Below are positions 1 to 4,881 of a stretch of 5,840 nucleotides of DNA, one piece after another (the first letter of the stretch is position 1; the number at the start of each line of letters is the position of its first letter). Source of the stretch: Eubacteriaceae bacterium (GTDB lineage Bacteria; Bacillota; Clostridia; Eubacteriales; Alkalibacteraceae); the NCBI GenBank assembly GCA_003446375.1, contig DMAW01000074.1, positions 1 through 5,840 of the forward strand, given 5' to 3'. The position numbers and the translations under genes were made by a program. Under the pieces are notes generated by a model. It was not told the origin of the DNA. It worked only from the letters and a program-made list of their open reading frames with translations, and did not search any database.

Positions 1-321
1 AAAGTTTTAAGCAGGTATTCCGTGCTTATTATAGACGAAATCGGCTATCTTCCTATGGACATACAGGGAGCCAATCTATTCTTCCAACTGATTGCTAAAA
101 GATACGAAAAGAACAGCACCATCTTCACTTCAAACAAGCCTTTTTCTCAATGGAATGATGTTTTTTCTGATACAACCATTGCTGCAGCAATACTGGATCG
201 GGTGCTTCATCATTGCAATGTTGTCAACATCAGAGGTGATAGCTACCGGTTAAAGGAGCGGAAAGAACACATGAGAACCACCAAGAAGGTTAACACTTTA
301 TTCACAGAATCAGATGATTAA
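1..321 (+). CDS. istB: IS21-family helper ATPase IstB, C-terminal fragment (5' end outside window)
   Basis: The frame is open from base 1, so the gene continues to the left; 106 residues are visible before the TAA stop. The fragment opens with the Walker B segment (VLIIDEIGYLP, about residues 8-18). This is followed by the IstB signature GANLFFQLIAKRYE, the sensor-1-like TSNKPFSQW, and AAAILDRVLHHC then NIRGDSYRLKER near the end. IstB is a DnaA/DnaC-like AAA+ ATPase that helps the IS21 transposase IstA choose and capture target DNA. The Walker A motif and IstA would lie to the left and cannot be seen. A GTG at base 22 could be read as a start, but the seven codons before it (KVLSRYS) match the family, so it is internal. 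No frameshift is visible in this part. It faces the acetyltransferase gene convergently. The family call is firm; whether the whole element is active is unknown. Confidence 0.93.
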   Translation, partial: KVLSRYSVLIIDEIGYLPMDIQGANLFFQLIAKRYEKNSTIFTSNKPFSQWNDVFSDTTIAAAILDRVLHHCNVVNIRGDSYRLKERKEHMRTTKKVNTLFTESDD

Positions 322-387
322 TTGCGCCAAAAAACTACATTTTTTAAGCGCCTTTTTCATGCAAATTTAAACCGCCCTTGACAAGCA
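1..387 (+). mobile_element. Right portion of an IS21-family insertion sequence
   Basis: The element consists of the istB fragment plus about 66 bp of non-coding right end. IS21-family termini usually finish in CA. Here the candidate end is ACAAGCA finishing at 387, or ATCA finishing at 390. The right boundary is therefore inferred to within a few bases, because the left end and the target duplication lie outside the window. The terminal region contains periodic repeats of the kind that serve as transposase binding sites in this family. Confidence 0.7.
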
Positions 388-395
388 TCATTAAA
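324..395 (+). repeat. Three degenerate 24-bp direct repeats at the IS21 right end
   Basis: Units start at 324, 348 and 372, exactly 24 bp apart. Each opens with (G/C)CGCC, followed by a T/A-rich stretch and, in units 2 and 3, a shared GCA and a closing TTAAA or TTTAAA. By hand, units 2 and 3 agree at about 17 of 24 positions. The last few matching bases of unit 3 lie past the likely IS end and may be chance. Multiple terminal repeats bound by the transposase are known for IS21 elements, and these fit that role. Confidence 0.6.
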
Positions 396-400
396 ATGTA

Positions 401-443
401 AAAAACCGAGTGATGAATTTGAAAAATTCAATACACTCGGTTT
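401..443 (-). terminator. Intrinsic terminator of the acetyltransferase gene
   Basis: The outer arms AAACCGAGTG (403-412) and CACTCGGTTT (434-443) are perfectly complementary over 10 bp. Inside them, GAATTT (415-420) pairs with AAATTC (424-429) across a small internal loop. On the minus strand the stem runs into a U tract (complement of 401-405). It lies about 35 bp past the acetyltransferase stop. On the plus strand only TTTAAT follows, so it would be at most a weak terminator for the IS strand. Confidence 0.88.
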
Positions 444-476
444 AATAGCTTTACTAGTTATTCAATTATATGTTTA

Positions 477-1115
477 CTAGTCATCAAGTAAAGAAGCAGA
501 AGCCTCGTACTCATCCTGACTTTCTTGATATTTCTTTTCCTTAGGTGGAAATGATTTATCAAATTCATCTACTTCTTCTTGGGTCACATCAAACACTTCT
601 GAAATCTCAGCATATCCCGATATATCATCTAATGCTCCTTCATAAAGAGGTAAAACCAATAGGCCTTTATAGAAGTTTCCATCTGGCATAGAAATATTAT
701 ATTTCTTACCTCCTAAGAAACCATATGGCTCATAGTGATATGGATATCCAAGTGTAAGGATTGCAAGGTATCCCATTTTTTTTGCTACTTGAATAGTATG
801 TGTAATTAGCTCTTTCCCCAGTCCTTTTCTGTGAAACTCAGGAGATATAAAAACTGGTCCAAAGCTAATAGTCTTATATTCTTTACTATCCTCTGATACG
901 ATCTTAGAATGTGTGTAGAATATAGCCCCAGCAATCTCATCATCTACTTCAATGACAAAGGCAAGTTCCTTTATAAAATCTGGATGACTTCTCATTTTAT
1001 GAACAACATAATGCTCGTGTCCACCTGGAAAATATAGATTCCAAAACGCTTCTCTCGCTATTTCTTCAACTTTTCTATAATCTTTTGGTTCTTCATTTCT
1101 AATATTTATATTCAT
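477..1115 (-). CDS. GNAT-family N-acetyltransferase, YhbS-like
   Basis: This is a 212-residue GCN5-related acetyltransferase that would move an acetyl group from acetyl-CoA to an amine; its substrate cannot be read from the sequence. An N-terminal strand and helix (IRNEEPKDYRKVEEIAREAF, about 5-24) is followed by the SHPDFIKELAFVIEVDDEIAG region typical of YhbS-like proteins (about 43-63). Next come the core strand ISFGPVFISPEF (83-94) and the acetyl-CoA loop HRKGLGKEL (95-103), where His95 stands where Gln or Arg is more usual. GYPYHYEPYGF (123-133) corresponds to the family's conserved G-x-P-x-Y-x-x-x-GF segment. The last 25 or so residues are acidic and probably disordered. The start is the ATG five bases after GGAGG; the upstream TTG would put that site inside the gene. 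The gene is AT-richer than guaBA and sits next to an IS, consistent with acquisition. Its leader carries a possible attenuator. Confidence 0.85.
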   Translation of the reverse strand: MNINIRNEEPKDYRKVEEIAREAFWNLYFPGGHEHYVVHKMRSHPDFIKELAFVIEVDDEIAGAIFYTHSKIVSEDSKEYKTISFGPVFISPEFHRKGLGKELITHTIQVAKKMGYLAILTLGYPYHYEPYGFLGGKKYNISMPDGNFYKGLLVLPLYEGALDDISGYAEISEVFDVTQEEVDEFDKSFPPKEKKYQESQDEYEASASLLDD

Positions 1116-1120
1116 TTTAT

Positions 1121-1127
1121 CCTCCAA
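1121..1127 (-). promoter_or_regulatory. Acetyltransferase ribosome binding site, complementary to an upstream leader segment
   Basis: TTGGAGG ends five bases before the ATG at 1115. It decides the start, because the longer TTG-initiated reading begins inside this very motif. The same seven bases are perfectly complementary to CCTCCAA in the leader (minus strand, 1164 to 1158), so the site could be hidden in a 7-bp helix. Confidence 0.8.
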
Positions 1128-1155
1128 ATTTTTAGTTAATGATTTGCTTTTTTTA

Positions 1156-1195
1156 CGTTGGAGGTTGTTGGTTGTTTATTTGAAAACCCCCAACG
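1156..1195 (-). promoter_or_regulatory. Leader hairpin that could compete for the acetyltransferase ribosome binding site
   Basis: On the minus strand, CGTTGGGGGTT (1195 to 1185) pairs with AACCTCCAACG (1166 to 1156). The result is an 11-bp stem with one G-U pair and an 18-nt loop. The same stem read from the plus strand has an A-C mismatch, so it is better as minus-strand RNA. No U tract follows on the minus strand (it is followed by seven A), which argues against a transcription terminator. The first arm lies inside the last codons of the small leader frame, and the second arm contains an anti-Shine-Dalgarno CCTCC. Forming this stem would leave the acetyltransferase ribosome binding site free. 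Confidence 0.55.
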
Positions 1196-1232
1196 ATACT
1201 GCCAGCTCAGATTTACCATAATTATTAAACAT
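1176..1232 (-). CDS. Possible 18-residue leader peptide upstream of the acetyltransferase
   Basis: An ATG follows a strong GGAGG (1243 to 1239) at a spacing of six bases and opens an 18-codon frame, MFNNYGKSELAVSLGVFK, ending in TAA 60 nt before the acetyltransferase ATG. Codons 13-16 form the first arm of the leader hairpin. Size, placement and ribosome binding site fit a translated leader of the kind seen before inducible resistance genes. The residues match no leader I recognise. It could also be the stub of a decayed gene, as GKSELAVSLGVFK loosely resembles a DNA-binding helix-turn-helix start. No convincing promoter was found between it and the terminator near 1352; the best -10-like boxes (TATACT at 1304-1299, GATACT at 1267-1262) lack good -35 partners. 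Confidence 0.4.
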   Translation of the reverse strand: MFNNYGKSELAVSLGVFK

Positions 1233-1351
1233 AAAATGCCTCCGTGTATTATTTATAATTTAGTATCCTACGTATACCATACCCACCAAAGCATTTACAG
1301 TATAAGTAGTCTCATAGATATCAATGTCTATATGCTCATAATTTATGCACT

Positions 1352-1385
1352 AAAAAACCCTAGATTCTGCAAATCGAATCTAAGG
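1352..1385 (-). terminator. Intrinsic terminator downstream of guaA
   Basis: On the minus strand, CCTTAGATTC (1385 to 1376) pairs with GAATCTAGGG (1367 to 1358) over 10 bp including one G-U. The loop is eight bases and six U follow (1357 to 1352). It lies about 135 nt past the guaA stop and is the only good terminator in this gap, so it probably ends the guaBA transcript and insulates the acetyltransferase unit. Confidence 0.8.
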
Positions 1386-1519
1386 CATTTTACTATCAAA
1401 ATTTCTATTTTTAAGATTTATAATCCCTCGTATCACTATTATCATTTCAAAATGGAGTCAAAAGCACTTTCAACACCTCGAAAACTCAGTAAAATCAATG
1501 GTTTCAGAGTTTGAAATCT

Positions 1520-3055
1520 TTACTCCCACTCGATAGTGCTCGGTGGCTTGCTCGTTATGTCATAAACTATACGGTTAACGTGGCTTACCTCGTTAACTAT
1601 CCTGGTAGAAATTCTCTCCAACACGTCGTGTGGTATCCTTGCCCAGTCGCTGGTCATTCCGTCGGTGCTTGTTACAGCCCTTAGTCCAATGGTGTAGTCG
1701 TAGGTTCTTTCATCACCCATTACCCCTACGCTTCTGTTGCCGGGAAGCACTGCGAAGTACTGCCAAATCTCTTGATCCAGGCCGGATTTTTTAATCTCGT
1801 CTCTAAATACAAAGTCTGCATCCTTTAAGATGTCGAGCTTTTCCTGGGTTATCTCTCCCATTATCCTTATTGCAAGACCCGGCCCCGGAAAAGGCTGTCT
1901 CCATACAAGGTCTTTAGGTATTCCAAGCTCTTCTCCTACGGCTCTTACTTCGTCTTTAAATAGGTCTCTGAGAGGCTCTATAAGCTCAAAGCCAAGGTCT
2001 TCAGGAAGTCCACCAACGTTGTGGTGGCTTTTGATAACAGCCGCGTCTTTAGTTCCGCTTTCTATTACATCAGGATAAATTGTTCCCTGTAGAAGATAGT
2101 CTATTCCTTCGAGCTTATGGGCTTCTTCTTCGAACACCCTGATGAACTCTTCTCCGATTATCTTTCTCTTTGTCTCAGGATCTGATACACCTTTAAGCTT
2201 ATTTAAAAATCTTTCTTGTGCATTTACCCTGATGAAGTTCATGTGGAAACGCTCTTTAAATATCTTTTCCACCTGGTCTCCCTCGTCTTTTCTTAGAAGT
2301 CCATGATCTACAAAGATGCAGTGAAGGTTGTCCCCTATGGCTTTGTGCACAAGTACAGATGCAACCGAAGAGTCTACTCCGCCACTTAACGCGCACAGTA
2401 CTTTTTTGTCTCCGACAAGTTCCTTAACCTTTTGAATCTCTTCCTGGGCAAAGTTTGCCATCGTCCACTCTCCTGAGCATCCGCAGATATCATATAAGAA
2501 GTTAGATAGTATCTGTCTTCCAAACTCAGTGTGTTCTACTTCCGGATGGAACTGAACAGCGTAAAGTCGCTTTTCTTCGTCTTCCATTGCTGCTACCGGG
2601 CAGGTTTCTGTCTTTGCAGTAACTTCAAATCCTTCCGGGACATCCTTGATGTAGTCGGTGTGGCTCATCCAACAGATCGAGCTTTCCCCGACGCCCTTAA
2701 GGATCTTGCTTTCTTTAAGGATGTGAAGCTCTTTTTTTCCATATTCTCTGATATCCGGTCTCGCTACGAATCCTCCAAGGAGATTGGCCATAAGCTGAGC
2801 TCCGTAACAGATACCAAGTACAGGAATGCCAAGTTCGAATATTCCTTTATCACAGGTTGGCGCCTTTTCTGCATATACGCTTGAAGGACCCCCTGTAAAT
2901 ATTATGCCTTTAGGATTTTTTTCTTTTATTTTTTCAATGGATGTGTCGTAAGGCAGGATCTCACAGAATACTTTTTCTTCTCTGACCCTTCTTGCAATTA
3001 GTTGATTGTATTGGCCTCCGAAATCCAGCACTATTACCAGTTCGTGATTTTCCAT
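1520..3055 (-). CDS. guaA: GMP synthase (glutamine-hydrolysing)
   Basis: The cytoplasmic enzyme converts XMP to GMP using ATP and glutamine, the last step of guanine nucleotide synthesis. At 511 residues it has the usual full length. The N-terminal class I glutamine amidotransferase domain (about 5-190) has the nucleophile Cys83 in GICYGAQ, and His170 and Glu172 in FHPE complete the triad. The ATP pyrophosphatase domain follows with its P-loop SGGVDSS (224-230). The C-terminal dimerisation domain carries RQPFPGPGLAIR (386-397) and ends in the conserved DITSKPPSTIEWE. The ATG start is preceded by GGGAGG four bases upstream. That ribosome binding site sits in the 13-bp gap after guaB, so the two genes are cotranscribed and probably translated in tandem. 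Control would come from the guanine riboswitch ahead of guaB. No defects are seen. Confidence 0.98.
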   Translation of the reverse strand: MENHELVIVLDFGGQYNQLIARRVREEKVFCEILPYDTSIEKIKEKNPKGIIFTGGPSSVYAEKAPTCDKGIFELGIPVLGICYGAQLMANLLGGFVARPDIREYGKKELHILKESKILKGVGESSICWMSHTDYIKDVPEGFEVTAKTETCPVAAMEDEEKRLYAVQFHPEVEHTEFGRQILSNFLYDICGCSGEWTMANFAQEEIQKVKELVGDKKVLCALSGGVDSSVASVLVHKAIGDNLHCIFVDHGLLRKDEGDQVEKIFKERFHMNFIRVNAQERFLNKLKGVSDPETKRKIIGEEFIRVFEEEAHKLEGIDYLLQGTIYPDVIESGTKDAAVIKSHHNVGGLPEDLGFELIEPLRDLFKDEVRAVGEELGIPKDLVWRQPFPGPGLAIRIMGEITQEKLDILKDADFVFRDEIKKSGLDQEIWQYFAVLPGNRSVGVMGDERTYDYTIGLRAVTSTDGMTSDWARIPHDVLERISTRIVNEVSHVNRIVYDITSKPPSTIEWE

Positions 3056-3068
3056 TTTTCCTCCCGCA

Positions 3069-4526
3069 TCAATAATTGGCGCTGCTATAGTTAGAAGGCT
3101 CTTTTACGATCGATACGTCATGTGGATGGCTTTCCTTCAAACCTGCGCTAGTTATTTTTATAAACTCTGTATTTTCTTTTAGTTCCTTGATGTTTTTGAC
3201 TCCACAGTATCCCATTCCGGCTCTCAATCCGCCGATCATCTGGAATATGCTATCAGCTAATGGTCCTTTGTACGGCACTTTCCCTTCGACACCTTCCGGA
3301 ACAAGTTTTCTTTGTCCTTCTTGGAAGTACCTGTCCGAACTGCCTTGCTTCATTGCAGCCTCTGACCCCATACCTCTGTAAGCTTTAAAGCTCCTTCCCT
3401 GGTAGATCATCATCTCTCCTGGGCTTTCTTCAGTTCCGGCAAAAAGTCCGCCAATCATCACGCAATCCGCTCCTGCGGCTATAGCCTTGACTACGTCCCC
3501 TGAGAACTTTATTCCTCCATCTGCAATTACGGGGACTCCGTACTCTTTAGCAACTTCGGCACAATCCATGACAGCTGTGATCTGGGGAACTCCAATTCCT
3601 GCAATTACCCTAGTAGTGCAGATTGAACCTGGTCCGATGCCTACCTTTATGGCATCAACTCCCGCTTCAATAAGATCCCTGGCTGCAGAAGCTGTGGCGA
3701 TGTTTCCTGCAATCAGCTGGGTATCCGGGAATTTAGTTTTAATCGTTCTTACCATTTCCACTACGCCAACTGAGTGCCCGTGGGCCGTATCCAGAACGAT
3801 GACGTCTGCATTTGCCTCTATTAGAGCTTTTGCTCTCTCAAGGCTATCCTTGCTTACTCCTACTGCTGCGCCTACAAGGAGCCTTCCGTTGCTGTCCTTT
3901 GCAGAGTTTGGATACTTGATTGCCTTTTCGATATCCTTAATTGTTATGAGGCCTTTTAAATAGAAGTTATCGTCTACTATAGGAAGCTTTTCGATTTTAT
4001 GGCTTTTGAGAATTTTTTCAGCTTCTTCCAGCGTTGTTCCTTCCGGTGCAACTACAAGATCCTCTTTTGTCATTGCATCTTTTATCTTCTTTAGCGGGTC
4101 ATTTTCAAATCTAAGGTCCCTGTTGGTTATGATTCCAACAAGCTTACCATCTTCTGTTATAGGTACGCCGGAAATATGATATCTTTCCATAAGTTCAAGA
4201 GCGTCTCCTATTATGTGTTCCGGACTTAAAAAGAAGGGATCTACGATAACGCCGTGCTCGCTTCTTTTTACTTTGTCAACTTCCATGGCTTGATCTTTTA
4301 TATCCATATTCTTGTGGATTATTCCAATTCCACCTTGTCTTGCAATTGCTATTGCAAGTTTAGCTTCAGTAACAGTATCCATCCCTGCACTAGCTATTGG
4401 AATGTTAAGCTTGATTTTTTTTGTCAAAACTGTGCCAATTTCCACCTGGTGAGGCAGAATTTCAGACTTTGAAGGCACTAAAAGCACGTCGTCGAAGGTC
4501 AACCCTTCTCTAATCATTTTACTCAT
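3069..4526 (-). CDS. guaB: IMP dehydrogenase
   Basis: The enzyme oxidises IMP to XMP with NAD+, the committed step toward GMP, and works as a cytoplasmic tetramer. The 485 residues match the normal bacterial length. The TIM-barrel N-terminal part starts with LTFDDVLLVPSKSE (9-22). A pair of CBS domains (about 95-205) interrupts the barrel, each with a recognisable GxxTxxD-type end (GIITNRDLRF, GLITIKDIE). The active-site loop GIGPGSICTTR has the catalytic Cys303, followed by ADGGIKFSGDV (335-345). The mobile flap contains SSDRYFQ with the Arg399-Tyr400 dyad. The start is the ATG preceded by AGGAGGG and five A. The longer TTG-initiated reading adds eight residues encoded by that ribosome binding site and is rejected. 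guaA follows directly. The long leader carries a guanine riboswitch. Confidence 0.98.
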   Translation of the reverse strand: MSKMIREGLTFDDVLLVPSKSEILPHQVEIGTVLTKKIKLNIPIASAGMDTVTEAKLAIAIARQGGIGIIHKNMDIKDQAMEVDKVKRSEHGVIVDPFFLSPEHIIGDALELMERYHISGVPITEDGKLVGIITNRDLRFENDPLKKIKDAMTKEDLVVAPEGTTLEEAEKILKSHKIEKLPIVDDNFYLKGLITIKDIEKAIKYPNSAKDSNGRLLVGAAVGVSKDSLERAKALIEANADVIVLDTAHGHSVGVVEMVRTIKTKFPDTQLIAGNIATASAARDLIEAGVDAIKVGIGPGSICTTRVIAGIGVPQITAVMDCAEVAKEYGVPVIADGGIKFSGDVVKAIAAGADCVMIGGLFAGTEESPGEMMIYQGRSFKAYRGMGSEAAMKQGSSDRYFQEGQRKLVPEGVEGKVPYKGPLADSIFQMIGGLRAGMGYCGVKNIKELKENTEFIKITSAGLKESHPHDVSIVKEPSNYSSANY

Positions 4527-4573
4527 TTTTTCCCTCCTATTTGAATTCAATGTGCCTAAGCACTTTATGCAGC

Positions 4574-4606
4574 GTTTTGAAAAGCAATGCTTGCTTTTAT
4601 GAAAAC
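4574..4606 (-). other. Hairpin in the guaB 5' UTR, between riboswitch terminator and start codon
   Basis: On the minus strand a perfect 8-bp inner stem (AAAAGCAA / TTGCTTTT, 4598-4591 with 4587-4580, loop GCA) is enclosed by GTTTT / AAAAC (4606-4602 with 4578-4574). A second small stem, GTGC / GCAC, lies at 4552-4563. Only four U follow the inner stem before a C, so it would be a poor terminator. It may stabilise the read-through mRNA; no function is demonstrated. Confidence 0.4.
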
Positions 4607-4621
4607 AGTCATTTAGATTGC

Positions 4622-4653
4622 AAAAAAGACAAATAGCTCTTTCTACTTGTCTT
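4622..4653 (-). terminator. Riboswitch expression-platform terminator
   Basis: AAGACAAGTAG (4653 to 4643) pairs with CTATTTGTCTT (4636 to 4626) over 11 bp with one G-U, a six-base loop and a trailing U run (to 4622). It starts about 22 nt after the aptamer's P1 stem and about 95 nt before guaB, where the terminator of an off-switch belongs. A competing antiterminator is not obvious. CUUA at 4656-4653, touching the terminator base, can pair with UAAG of the P1 3' strand, and UAUU with AAUA inside it. Confidence 0.88.
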
Positions 4654-4675
4654 AAGATATTGTGAAATACCCTAA

Positions 4676-4742
4676 CTTATAGTCGAAGAATTTACGGTTC
4701 TTCGGTAGAGACTTCCAGGCCTTATCCCTGACTTTATATAAG
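4676..4742 (-). ncRNA. Guanine riboswitch aptamer (purine class)
   Basis: The minus-strand RNA carries the purine aptamer core in order. P1 is CUUAUA (4742-4737) with UAUAAG (4681-4676). P2 is CAGG with CCUG around the loop GAUAAGG. The J2/3 segment is GUCUCUACC. P3 is CGAAGAA with UUCUUCG around the loop CCGUAAA. The junction is CGACUAU. L2 and L3 keep the GG and CC needed for the loop-loop kissing contact. The ligand-specifying base, in GAC-UAU (minus-strand C at 4682), is C, which pairs with guanine; a U there would mean adenine. With a terminator downstream this should be an off-switch: guanine favours P1, the terminator forms and guaBA transcription stops. The class is recognised from consensus alone, but the match is nearly complete. 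Confidence 0.95.
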
Positions 4743-4774
4743 ATAGCTGCTTTTAGGTTTATGATATTTTTATA

Positions 4775-4803
4775 AGTATAGTATTGTTCAATTTATTTGT
4801 CAA
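4775..4803 (-). promoter_or_regulatory. Vegetative sigma-factor promoter of the guaBA operon
   Basis: A perfect -35 TTGACA (4803 to 4798) is separated by exactly 17 bp from TATACT (4780 to 4775). Transcription should begin near 4768, about 25 nt ahead of the riboswitch P1 stem and about 240 nt ahead of guaB. The surroundings are very AT-rich. No other promoter of this quality was seen in the window. Confidence 0.88.
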
Positions 4804-4846
4804 TAAGAATCAATTTAAATGAATATTCTGAAAATTCCCCCCTAGG

Positions 4847-4876
4847 AAAAAGACCTTCCATATATGTGAAGGTCTT
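4847..4876 (-). terminator. Intrinsic terminator of the EIIC-like gene
   Basis: AAGACCTTC (4876 to 4868) pairs perfectly with GAAGGTCTT (4858 to 4850) around a nine-base loop, followed by U residues to 4847 and then CC. It begins about 5 bp past the stop codon of the upstream gene. It separates that gene from the guaBA promoter, so the EIIC-like gene is not part of the guanine operon. The U tract is short, so some read-through is possible. Confidence 0.82.
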
Positions 4877-4881
4877 GGAAA

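Larger units (their letters stand above)
1116..1519. other. AT-rich intergenic region between guaA and the acetyltransferase gene
   Basis: This 404-bp gap holds the guaA terminator (1352-1385), the possible leader peptide (1176-1232), the leader hairpin (1156-1195) and the acetyltransferase ribosome binding site. The part from 1386 to 1519 has no gene with a start signal, although the frame after the guaA stop reads on for 25 codons with a protein-like composition. A plus-strand frame across most of the gap (1158-1514) looks like translated AT-rich DNA. Confidence 0.7.

Noticed and set aside
1116..1127. TTG start extending the acetyltransferase by four residues
   Set aside because: The extra codons are the ribosome binding site of the ATG at 1115.
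1148..1195. Leader hairpin plus adjacent run of seven T (plus strand) as a terminator
   Set aside because: The T run precedes the stem on the plus strand and reads as A after the stem on the minus strand, so neither strand has stem followed by U tract.
1158..1514. A 118-codon plus-strand open frame across the guaA-acetyltransferase gap
   Set aside because: It has no ribosome binding site at the start, its composition is the I/Y/H/S/K mix of translated AT-rich DNA, and it runs through a terminator and a leader hairpin of the other strand.
1830..3963. Plus-strand open frames inside guaA and guaB
   Set aside because: They are antisense shadows of conserved enzyme genes, with no ribosome binding sites and no recognisable protein features.
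4527..4550. TTG start extending guaB by eight residues
   Set aside because: The extra codons include AGG AGG, the ribosome binding site for the ATG at 4526, and the 485-residue form fits the family length.
4565..4612. A 15-codon minus-strand frame (ATG at 4612) between riboswitch and guaB
   Set aside because: No ribosome binding site precedes the ATG and the frame is made mostly of the two arms of a hairpin.
4682..4706. Inverted repeat TCGAAGAA...TTCTTCGG as a possible PurR operator
   Set aside because: It is the P3 stem of the riboswitch, enclosing the conserved L3 loop, and needs no separate explanation.
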